8,040 nt of DNA from CAZYMF01 sp964648215 (GTDB lineage: Bacteria > Desulfobacterota > Binatia > HRBIN30 > JACQVA1). Below are positions 1 through 6,112 of this stretch, piece by piece (the first letter of the stretch is position 1; every line of letters starts with the position of its first letter). The notes beneath the pieces are model-generated. The model made no database searches, had not been told where the DNA came from, and saw only the letters and a list, made by a program, of their open reading frames with translations. Made by a program: the position numbers and the translations under genes. Location of the stretch: the NCBI GenBank assembly GCA_964648215.1, contig CAZYMF010000215.1, positions 1 to 8,040 on the forward strand, given 5' to 3'.

Positions 1-959
1 GGCGCGCCGCGGAACGCGACGCGCGCGATCCGCAGCGCGCCGTAGTGCCGCAGGGCCTCCAGGCCCGCAGAACCGGCGTGCGCCTGCGTGAACGCCGCCA
101 GCAGGTCGAAGAGCGTCGCCACGAGCTCCGCCCATCGCGAGCCGCGCAGCGGCGGCGTTGCCCAGTTGCTGCACAAGGCGACGAGCTGCGCGAGGCGCTC
201 GGGCGTCACCGCAAACTCCGGCAACTGGTCTCGCACCGCCTGCAACGCGATCGCAGCCGTCTCGCGCTTGATCTCCTGGAACTTCCGGCCGGTGAGGTTG
301 GCACCGTGAACGCGATACTTCATCAGCCGTACGGGCAGATTCGCGGCTCGCGTGTATCGCAGCATCCGCACCCAGAGGTGGTAGTCCTGCGCCTCCCAGG
401 CGTCGTCGTAGCGCAGATGGTGTCGTTCGAGCACGTCGCGCCGCAGCATGACCGTCGGGTGGTGAATCGGGCTCTGGAACATCGTCGACCAGCGAATTTG
501 CAGATCGTCGAGCGGCATCAACGAGGATCCGCCGCGGATCGCGCCCTTGGTGTCGGTGAGCCACGATTTCGTGCCTAGAATGCCGACGTCGCGGTGTCGT
601 TCGAGGAAGGCGACCTGACGCTCGAATCGCTGCGGCAGGGCGACATCGTCGTGGTCCGTGCGAGCCACGTATTCGCCGCGCGCAACGTCGAGGCCGCGGT
701 TGAGAGAGCGCGACAGGCCGAGGTTGGCGTCGTTGCCCAGCACCGAGATTCGCCGATCGCACGCGGCGTACTCGGCAATGATCTCCGCCGTGCCGTCCGT
801 CGAGGCATCGTCGACGATGACGAACTCGAAGTCGGGGAATGTCTGCCCGAGAATGCTGTCGACCGCCTCACGGAGAAACCGCTCGCCGTTGTGCGCCGCC
901 ATGACGACACTGACCCGAGGAGCTGCCGCAGTCGCTTGCACCGCCGTTTGTTGTGTCAT
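1..959 (-). CDS. Family 2 glycosyltransferase, 3' end cut off by the window edge
   Basis: The reading frame opens at ATG 959-957 and stays open for 319 codons to the left edge, so the C-terminus is missing. The N-terminal GT-A domain (about residues 15-125) has the GT2 signature: VSVVMAAHNGERFL at 17-30, then the nucleotide-binding VDDASTDGT at 49-57, then a DxD-like TDHDD at 101-105. A second block, EAQDYHLW at 189-196, fits the acceptor-side ED motif, with D192 as the likely catalytic base. Enzymes of this family move a sugar from a nucleotide-sugar to a growing glycan at the cytoplasmic face of the membrane. The sugar and acceptor cannot be read from the sequence. No transmembrane segment is evident in the visible part. 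The start is the first ATG before the conserved core, with only a weak ribosome binding site. The gene is divergent from the GT4 gene 56 bp away, suggesting a shared glycan locus. Confidence 0.9.
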   Translation of the reverse strand, partial: MTQQTAVQATAAAPRVSVVMAAHNGERFLREAVDSILGQTFPDFEFVIVDDASTDGTAEIIAEYAACDRRISVLGNDANLGLSRSLNRGLDVARGEYVARTDHDDVALPQRFERQVAFLERHRDVGILGTKSWLTDTKGAIRGGSSLMPLDDLQIRWSTMFQSPIHHPTVMLRRDVLERHHLRYDDAWEAQDYHLWVRMLRYTRAANLPVRLMKYRVHGANLTGRKFQEIKRETAAIALQAVRDQLPEFAVTPERLAQLVALCSNWATPPLRGSRWAELVATLFDLLAAFTQAHAGSAGLEALRHYGALRIARVAFRGA

Positions 960-1015
960 AGTTCGCGCCGCAGGACTATTCCTCGGCGGCCTCGGGCGTC
1001 GCCGAAGGTCTGAGG

Positions 1016-2155
1016 ATGCCCTTCAAGATTCTCTTGACCACCATCTGGCCTCTCGACACGGCGGGAGGAACGCAGACGCTGGCGCGCAACCTTGCCGCCG
1101 AGCTCAGCCGGCAGCCGGGTCTGGAGGTCATCGTCGTGACGGGCGCGATGCCCGACGAGAAGACCCTCCGGCTGCCGCCGCCGCCCTACCGAGAGATTCG
1201 CCTGCCGTTGGTGAATCAGCCGCGCCCCGGGTGGATGCCGCACCGTTGGCGGATCGTTGGCGGCTCGTATTTGATGGGCTTGGACGATCTCGCTGCCGAG
1301 ATTGGACCGGATTGCCTCCTCTACACGCCGCACAACTCTGCGCAGGCGCACCAGGCGGCTCGCGTCGCCGGGCACCTCGGCGTGCCCCTTGTCTTGTGGC
1401 CCCTCATTCACCTGGAGTATCGGCGCCACGTCAACCGGACGGCGGCCAGGCTCTATCGGTCCGCCGCGCTGATCGTCTGTAGCTCCGATCTCGAGCGGCG
1501 CTGGCTCACGATGCGCGCGGGAGTTCCGGCCGAGCGCGCGCTCCTGCTGGGGTGTGGGTCGGCCGCCCCGGCGCGGGCCCGTTCGGCCGCACGTGCGCCT
1601 GGTGCCGGAGAGCGCATCAAGCTCCTCAGCGTGGGAGAGTTTGCCAGGCACAAGCGCTTCTCCGATCAGATCGAAGCGCTCGCCTTGCTGCGTGCGGCCG
1701 GCATCGACGCCGAGCTCACCCTCGCCGGTGTCGTGCGTGCGGGGAGCGTCTTCGCCGACATCCAATCGGTCGCCCGCGAGCACGCGCTCGAGCACCGTGT
1801 CCAGCTTCTCCCCAACGTCGCCGAGTCGGAGCTCTGGCTGCTCTACTCCCGGGCTCATTACTTCCTGTTCACCAGTGCGTCCGAAAGCTTCGGGTTGGCT
1901 CTTCTCGACGCCCTGTGCAGCGGCGCATTCGCGATCGCGTATCCCCACCCCATCTACCGCACGCTGGTGGAGTCTTCGGGCTTCGGTCGATTGGCATCGC
2001 GGGAGACTCCGCGTGCCCTGGCCGAGGCGATCGCCAGTGCCGTCACGGCAGGCGAGCCGCTCGCGCGCGGTCCAACCGAGCGGTGGCTCGAGGAGCACTC
2101 GTGGGGGCACATCGCGAGAATCCTCGGCGACAGGTTGCAGCGACTGCCGCGATGA
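1016..2155 (+). CDS. GT4-like glycosyltransferase (GT-B fold)
   Basis: This complete 379-residue protein has the usual length for a retaining GT-B glycosyltransferase of the GT4 group. The N-terminal Rossmann half has a glycine-rich loop (TAGGTQTLARNLA at 15-27) and TPHNS at 104-108. The C-terminal donor-binding half starts near residue 200 with LLSVGEFARHKR (203-214), where R211 and K213 occupy the usual phosphate-contact positions. It continues to FTSASESFGLALLDALCSG (285-303). That last block corresponds to the family's E-x7-E motif, but the second acid is Asp: E290-x7-D298. No signal peptide or membrane segment is visible, so it is probably cytoplasmic or peripheral. The start at 1016 is supported by GAAGG at 1004-1008, seven bases upstream. 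It presumably acts with the divergent GT2 enzyme on a surface glycan. The substrate is unknown. Confidence 0.9.
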   Translation: MPFKILLTTIWPLDTAGGTQTLARNLAAELSRQPGLEVIVVTGAMPDEKTLRLPPPPYREIRLPLVNQPRPGWMPHRWRIVGGSYLMGLDDLAAEIGPDCLLYTPHNSAQAHQAARVAGHLGVPLVLWPLIHLEYRRHVNRTAARLYRSAALIVCSSDLERRWLTMRAGVPAERALLLGCGSAAPARARSAARAPGAGERIKLLSVGEFARHKRFSDQIEALALLRAAGIDAELTLAGVVRAGSVFADIQSVAREHALEHRVQLLPNVAESELWLLYSRAHYFLFTSASESFGLALLDALCSGAFAIAYPHPIYRTLVESSGFGRLASRETPRALAEAIASAVTAGEPLARGPTERWLEEHSWGHIARILGDRLQRLPR

Positions 2156-2243
2156 CATCGACAGCGGCGCGGGCCAAAGCTCGCGGCTGCGGGGTTGCGA
2201 TGGGGAGAACAGCCGTAGCGGCGGTGCATCTTCTGCCTCGGCC

Positions 2244-2885
2244 TCACTCGAGTCGGCGATCGGGGCTGAAGCGGATATGGACGACGGCGGGCGGCGCGGA
2301 GACCTCCCGCGCCTGGACGACGAAGCGCAGCGGTCCGCCCGGAACGACGGCGTCGAACGGGTAGCACGTGATCAACGTCAGCAGCGGTACGCCGAGGTCG
2401 TCGAGCACTGCGGTGTTCGCCTGGTGGACGATGCGCGCTTGCACCACCTGAAAACGGCGCCGGTGGCCGCTTGCCGTCTCGAGCAGGATCTCGTCGCCGA
2501 GATGCAGCCGGCGGAGAAAGCGGAAGTGCGTGTCGCGATGGCCGACGAGAACGATGTTGCCGCGGCCGTCGAGGCCGGCGCTGCCGTCGACGTGGCCCGG
2601 GCCGAAGGCCAGGGTTCTTCCCGTCGTCCCGGCGAGGACGATCTCGTCGATGCCGTAGCGCGGTACCCGCAGGCGCGCCACCGGATAGGTGTCGGCCCAA
2701 CCCCAGGGCCGGACGGCGTGCCCGCCCGCCCGCGTCTCCGCCCAGGCGCGGCGCAACAATACCTGCGCCACGATCGCCTTGCCCTCGATCCACAGCGCGC
2801 GGCCGAAGCAGCCGAGCGCGCCGAAGAGCAGAAGGGCAACGGCAGCTCGCCGCACCCGCGATGGGTTCAGTCGGCTCGGTTGCAT
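2244..2885 (-). CDS. Class GN sortase (Gram-negative dedicated sortase)
   Basis: This 213-residue transpeptidase probably cleaves the LPQTA-type sorting signal of the upstream VIT/VWA protein and transfers it to an amine acceptor on the periplasmic side. An N-terminal membrane anchor spans about residues 13-30. All three sortase catalytic residues are visible: H116 in GHRDTHF, C174 in TLITCYPFD and R187 in GGPLRFVV. The blocks PWGWADTYPVARL (60-72) and LAFGPGHV (92-99) are typical of the class GN family found beside one VIT/VWA target in Gram-negative bacteria. The ATG at 2885 is preceded by GGGGGA at 2895-2890. It lies inside the last codons of the target gene, with a 19-bp overlap, so the two are probably co-transcribed and translationally coupled. 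The chemistry is inferred from the family, and the acceptor in a Gram-negative envelope is not established here. Confidence 0.93.
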   Translation of the reverse strand: MQPSRLNPSRVRRAAVALLLFGALGCFGRALWIEGKAIVAQVLLRRAWAETRAGGHAVRPWGWADTYPVARLRVPRYGIDEIVLAGTTGRTLAFGPGHVDGSAGLDGRGNIVLVGHRDTHFRFLRRLHLGDEILLETASGHRRRFQVVQARIVHQANTAVLDDLGVPLLTLITCYPFDAVVPGGPLRFVVQAREVSAPPAVVHIRFSPDRRLE

Positions 2886-5029
2886 CTGGTCCCCCGTGCC
2901 GGAAACAGTGCGCCGCGACGAATTTGGGTCCCCTCTCCCCCTGGGAGGTCAGGGTGAGGGAACGTCATCCCCGACGCCGCGCTCAATATCTCCGATCCCT
3001 TCAGCAACAGCGCCAGCGTTGCCAGAACGAGCGCCACCATTCCGTAGAGCGGCGCCGCGGTGGCCGTTTGCGGCAGGTGGCCGACGTACCCGCTGGGAGC
3101 GTTGAGCGGGATACGTCGCGTCAGCGCCTCGCTTTGCGCCGGAGCGGTCGGCGTCACGTCGACGGCGACCAGGCTGGTGTAGCGGGTCACCAGGTGATGC
3201 CGCAGCCCGAGATCGACGACCGCGGCGCGCATCGCCTGCGGATCGGCGCCTTCGACCAGGCTGTCCATCAGGCCGGCGATCTTGCGCCGCGCCCACAGCT
3301 TGGCGATGCCGAGGTCCGGCGTGCTCTGCTCGGCGACGGTGTCCGGGGCCAGGGGAACGTCCACCTGCCAGTCCTGATCCGGCCGTGTGCCGCCGAGGAA
3401 CACCTCGCCGTCGGCGCTGCTCAGGCGCGCGGTCACGACGAGCGGCTCGCCGGCGTAGAGATCGGGCACTTGCGCCGGCTCGGCGTCGGCGCCGGGGTCG
3501 CTCCAGTCGACCTCGACGTTGCTGAGGACCGGCCTCTCGATCTTGTGAAAGAGCGCATCCATTCGCTCGGAGACCTCGTCGGGGCTGCCGATGTAGGTGA
3601 ACGTGCCGCGACCGAACTGGGCCGCCTTGCGCATGAAGTAGGCGTTGGGGGCGGAGCCGATACCGACGGTGAACAGGCGGGTGCGGCCGAGGTTCCGGCT
3701 GATATCGCCGAAGAGCTGCATCTCGTTGCCGACCTCGCCGTCGGTGACGAAGACCACCTGTCGCACCCGGTCGAGGCCGGCGTCGCCGGCGAGCGCCGCC
3801 GCCAGAGCCGATCGCATCTCGGTGCCGCCGTCGGCACGGAGCGAGTCGACGTACTGTCGCGCCGCCTCGACGTCCTCCGCATCGGCGGCGGCGCTGGTGG
3901 GAAAGAGCTGGCTGGTGACCGAGTTGAACTGGATGACGTTGAAGCGGTCTTCGGGCTCCAGTTTGTCCAGGGCGATCAGCAGCGCCAGCTTGGCCTGCTG
4001 CAGCGAGGCGCCGTTCATCGACCCGGAGGTGTCGATGACGAAGATGCTCTCGCGCGGCAGCCGGCGGGAAGGAAGCTGCGGGTCCGGCGGCACCACCATC
4101 AGCAGGGCGTAGGTGTCGCCGTCCCACGGCTCGGTGAACACGATCGTGCGCGGGTTGTCGCCGATGTCGGGGGCCCAGACGAGGACGAAATCGCGATCGG
4201 CGACGACGTCGCCCGTCAGCCGCACCACCCAGCTCTGGTCTTGCAGCGGCTCGGTCTCGATGTTGTGCGACGGGCTGTAGAGCCACTTCAGCGGCAGCCC
4301 GGGATTGAGCTCGACGGTGAGCGTCACCGGGTCGAGCCCCTCTCCGCGCGGCGCGTCGGGGCCGGCCTCGTCCGCCGGCGGCTCGTCCCCCGGCTCGTCC
4401 GGCGATAGGGACCCGTCGTCCGGCTGCATCTGCTCCCCGGCCGGTGGTGGGGTGTAGCGCGGCGCGACGACGAGCGGGAAGCGGAGGCGGAACTCGCCGG
4501 AGTCGTACTGCACGACGTCCTGATACTCGATCACCACCTGGATCGATTCGCCCGGGCCGATGTTGGCGACGCGGGTGGTGAAGATGTTGGGCCGGCCCTG
4601 CTCGATCAGGGAGGCCTTGGTACCGCTGTACTTGGCCTGCTGGTAGAGCTGGCGCGCCTCCTGGCGCTCGAGGATCTGGCCGTGGATGATGCGGTCGCCG
4701 ACCATCATCTGCAGGTGATCGACGGCGGCGGTTGCCGGCAGCGGGAAGACGTAGACGCCTTCGAGCCACTGGTCGGTGGGGTTCTGGAACTGCTGTGTCA
4801 CCTGCGCGCGCACGATCGGGCCGGTCACCGACAGAAAGACGTCGGTGTGCAGCGTCGGCGCCGGCACGAAGGCCTGGGGGTCGCCGGTGGCGAACAGCAG
4901 CTCCGCCTTGGGCGCGTCGTCCGCGGCCGCCGACGGTCCGAGCTGCGCGTGTCCCGTGGCCGGCAGCGGCCCGAGCAGCCAGCCCAGCGCCAGCAGGATC
5001 GGCCACCACGGTGAGTTCGTCCTGTTCAT
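2867..5029 (-). CDS. VIT and VWA domain sortase target protein
   Basis: The 720-residue secreted protein is the dedicated substrate of the adjacent sortase. A signal peptide occupies about 1-28, with probable cleavage after GHA. A VIT domain spans about 45-175 (NPTDQWLEGVYVFPLP at 83-98), followed by a proline- and acid-rich linker at 200-232. The VWA domain (about 326-500) has a complete metal-ion-dependent adhesion site: D333-x-S335-x-S337, T403 and D430. The C-terminal sorting signal is LPQTA (652-656), then a hydrophobic helix (about 661-676) and K677. Most sorting signals end just after this basic residue. Here 43 more residues follow, many encoded by a repeat. The start is firmly placed by GGAGG at 5039-5035, five bases before ATG. 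The family is known as the marine proteobacterial sortase target, and an adhesive or protein-binding role is inferred from VWA. A 708-codon overlapping frame on the same strand (5075-2949) lacks these domains and is a shadow. Confidence 0.94.
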   Translation of the reverse strand: MNRTNSPWWPILLALGWLLGPLPATGHAQLGPSAAADDAPKAELLFATGDPQAFVPAPTLHTDVFLSVTGPIVRAQVTQQFQNPTDQWLEGVYVFPLPATAAVDHLQMMVGDRIIHGQILERQEARQLYQQAKYSGTKASLIEQGRPNIFTTRVANIGPGESIQVVIEYQDVVQYDSGEFRLRFPLVVAPRYTPPPAGEQMQPDDGSLSPDEPGDEPPADEAGPDAPRGEGLDPVTLTVELNPGLPLKWLYSPSHNIETEPLQDQSWVVRLTGDVVADRDFVLVWAPDIGDNPRTIVFTEPWDGDTYALLMVVPPDPQLPSRRLPRESIFVIDTSGSMNGASLQQAKLALLIALDKLEPEDRFNVIQFNSVTSQLFPTSAAADAEDVEAARQYVDSLRADGGTEMRSALAAALAGDAGLDRVRQVVFVTDGEVGNEMQLFGDISRNLGRTRLFTVGIGSAPNAYFMRKAAQFGRGTFTYIGSPDEVSERMDALFHKIERPVLSNVEVDWSDPGADAEPAQVPDLYAGEPLVVTARLSSADGEVFLGGTRPDQDWQVDVPLAPDTVAEQSTPDLGIAKLWARRKIAGLMDSLVEGADPQAMRAAVVDLGLRHHLVTRYTSLVAVDVTPTAPAQSEALTRRIPLNAPSGYVGHLPQTATAAPLYGMVALVLATLALLLKGSEILSAASGMTFPHPDLPGGEGTQIRRGALFPARGTRCNRAD
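2926..2963. repeat. REP-like GC-rich imperfect palindrome
   Basis: The plus strand reads CCCTCTCCCCCTGGGAGG at 2931-2948, then TCAGGGTGAGGG to 2960. Outer arms CCCTC (2931-2935) and GAGGG (2956-2960) pair, and an inner CTCCC/GGGAG pairing is also possible, giving an imperfect hairpin. From memory it closely resembles a dispersed intergenic element common in many proteobacterial genomes, of the form CCCTCTCCC...GGGAGAGGG...AGGGTGAGGG, with part of the middle missing here. It lies within the last 35 codons of the target gene rather than between genes. The element's identity needs a genome-wide copy count. Confidence 0.65.
2999..3076 (-). other. C-terminal sorting signal (LPQTA, hydrophobic helix, Lys)
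   Basis: These codons encode residues 652-677 of the VIT/VWA protein. The pentapeptide LPQTA is read from CTGCCGCAAACGGCC (3076-3062). A hydrophobic stretch with L, V, A and M follows, ending in LLLK. This tripartite layout is the classical sortase substrate signal, with Ala in place of the Gly of LPxTG. The sortase is expected to cut between T655 and A656. I infer this from the motif and the neighbouring enzyme. Confidence 0.88.
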
Positions 5030-5048
5030 CGCTTCCTCCCTTGTCTGG

Positions 5049-5064
5049 GGGCTCGCGCGAGCCC
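5049..5064. promoter_or_regulatory. 16-bp perfect palindrome in the leader of the sortase operon
   Basis: GGGCTCGCGCGAGCCC is perfectly self-complementary and lies 20-35 bases upstream of the target-gene ATG, just ahead of its GGAGG ribosome binding site. It could be a regulator-binding operator or an mRNA hairpin acting on translation initiation. It is not followed by a U-run in the leader direction, so a terminator is unlikely. In GC-rich DNA such palindromes also occur by chance, so the function is open. Confidence 0.4.
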
Positions 5065-5134
5065 GGTCTCCTCATTCTGTTACGACCGCGGCAAGGGAGG
5101 CGGAGGGCGCGGCCGGGGAAATTCCGCGATCAAT

Positions 5135-5151
5135 TGTGGCGGAGATGTGGC
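5135..5151 (+). promoter_or_regulatory. Candidate response-regulator box, TGTGGC-N5-TGTGGC
   Basis: Two exact copies of TGTGGC start at 5135 and 5146, an 11-bp period. Tandem half-sites one helical turn apart are the standard binding architecture of OmpR/PhoB-family regulators, and the adjacent gene encodes one. The pair ends about 40 bases before the likely transcription start of that gene, a position suited to activation, and also lies in the shared region upstream of the sortase operon. Assignment to this regulator is inference. Confidence 0.45.
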
Positions 5152-5178
5152 AACATGCCCGGAGCGGATTTTTCGGTG

Positions 5179-5184
5179 TACAAT
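5179..5184 (+). promoter_or_regulatory. Candidate -10 hexamer for the response-regulator gene
   Basis: TACAAT differs from the TATAAT consensus at one base and stands in a locally AT-richer patch 20 bases before the regulator ATG. The position 17 bases upstream (5156-5161, TGCCCG) is not a recognisable -35. That fits an activator-dependent promoter using the direct repeat further upstream. A start near 5191 would leave a leader of about 14 bases. Confidence 0.4.
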
Positions 5185-5204
5185 GCCGCCGGATTTGGGG
5201 AGCC

Positions 5205-5918
5205 ATGACGGCCACGGGTGCGATCGCCCTCGTCGATGACGAGCACAACCTGCGCGAGACGGTGGGCTTCGCCCTGACGCGCGAGGGCTACACGGTGAAG
5301 ACCTTCGCCGACGGGGCGGCGGCGTGGGAGGCGTTCCAGGACACGCTGCCCGACCTGGTGGTTCTCGACATCATGATGCCGAGGATGGACGGCCTCGAGC
5401 TGTGCCGCCGGCTGCGCACGCTGTCCGAGGAGGTGCCGATCATCTTCCTGACCTCGCGCGACGAGGAGTTCGACCGCGTCCTCGGCCTCGAGCTGGGCGC
5501 GGACGACTACCTGTGTAAACCCTTCTCGACGCGCGAGCTCTTGGCCCGCGTCCGCGTTCTCCTGCGCCGTCTGGCGCTGATGCGGCAGCGGGCGCCGCAG
5601 TCGGCGGAGAGCGTGCTGGCCTGCGGTCCGCTGCGGCTCGATCTGCAGCGCTACGCGGCGACGCTGAACGAGACGCCGCTGGCGCTGACGGTGACCGAGT
5701 TCCTGCTCCTGCGGGCGCTGGTGCGCCACCCCGGCCACGTCAAGACGCGGCGGCAGCTGATGGAGGAGGGCTACGCCTACGACGCCTACGTCAGCGAGCG
5801 CACCATCGACAGCCACATCAAGCGGCTGCGCAAGAAGCTGAGCCGGGTCGATCCGGAGTTCACCGCGATCGAGACCGTCCACGGCCTCGGCTACCGCTGC
5901 CAGCTCGGCGAGCGGTAG
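5205..5918 (+). CDS. OmpR-family response regulator, ChvI-like
   Basis: The 237-residue DNA-binding regulator is the expected partner of the kinase downstream. The receiver domain (1-122) has the full phosphorylation set: acidic pocket D11/D12, phosphoacceptor D55 in VVLDIMMPRMDG, T83 in IFLTSRD, and K105 in LCKPF. The winged-helix effector (about 138-235) includes LTVTEFLLLRAL (161-172) and SERTIDSHIKRLRKK (197-211), the recognition-helix region. Both blocks strongly resemble ChvI of alphaproteobacteria, and IALVDDEHN at the start does as well. The frame stays open upstream as far as an ATG at 4776. ATG 5205 is chosen because it gives the family's normal N-terminus, follows GGGGAG and lies after a plausible promoter. 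It is divergent from the sortase operon across 175 bp and so probably controls it. ChvI-like is more likely than the PdsR regulator usual for these loci. Confidence 0.93.
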   Translation: MTATGAIALVDDEHNLRETVGFALTREGYTVKTFADGAAAWEAFQDTLPDLVVLDIMMPRMDGLELCRRLRTLSEEVPIIFLTSRDEEFDRVLGLELGADDYLCKPFSTRELLARVRVLLRRLALMRQRAPQSAESVLACGPLRLDLQRYAATLNETPLALTVTEFLLLRALVRHPGHVKTRRQLMEEGYAYDAYVSERTIDSHIKRLRKKLSRVDPEFTAIETVHGLGYRCQLGER

Positions 5919-5936
5919 AAAACCCGAAGATATTGA

Positions 5937-6079
5937 ACCACAGAGGCACAGAGGACACAGAGGCCGGCCAAAAAGAATCGCCAGGTCATTGCCGATAGGG
6001 AGGCTGTCAGAACGTCATGGATGTCGATTCAAGAGTTCTCTGTGACCTTGTTCTCTGTGGGCTCTACTGCCTCTGTGGT
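5937..6079. mobile_element. MITE-like repeat with 12-bp terminal inverted repeats
   Basis: The 143-bp element has perfect termini: ACCACAGAGGCA at 5937-5948 and its reverse complement TGCCTCTGTGGT at 6068-6079. The left arm carries CACAGAGG three times (from 5939, 5947 and 5956). The right arm carries CTCTGTG three times (from 6038, 6053 and 6071), so the whole unit can fold on itself. It encodes no protein. No clear target-site duplication is visible beyond a 2-base GA. Similar CACAGAGGCACAGAG elements are, from memory, scattered in many environmental bacterial genomes. It fills most of the 194-bp gap between regulator and kinase genes and may attenuate or separate their transcription. Confidence 0.75.
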
Positions 6080-6112
6080 GAGCTGTCTTTTTCGGATTGA
6101 GGTCGGCAAGCG

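Noticed and set aside
956..2158. 400-codon minus-strand frame opposite the GT4 gene
   Set aside because: It has no family motifs and biased composition, and the plus strand carries a complete glycosyltransferase over the same bases.
2156..2243. Possible terminator between the converging GT4 and sortase genes
   Set aside because: Only weak GC-rich pairings and no T-run are visible on either strand, so I do not call one.
2471..4408. Long 645-codon open frame on the plus strand opposite the VIT/VWA gene
   Set aside because: It is arginine- and alanine-rich shadow sequence with no recognisable domain, while the minus-strand frame has clear VIT, VWA and sorting signals.
4952..4966. Exact LPATG pentapeptide (residues 22-26) in the VIT/VWA protein
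   Set aside because: It lies inside the signal peptide with no following hydrophobic helix, so it is coincidental. The functional signal is LPQTA near the C-terminus.
4776..5204. Extended N-terminus of the response regulator from an upstream ATG
   Set aside because: The extension is antisense to the target gene and its leader, and the receiver domain begins normally at ATG 5205.
5937..6079. CRISPR-like array suggested by the repeated CACAGAGG units
   Set aside because: The units are only 8 bases, lack regular spacers and are arranged as inverted arms, which fits a MITE-like element.
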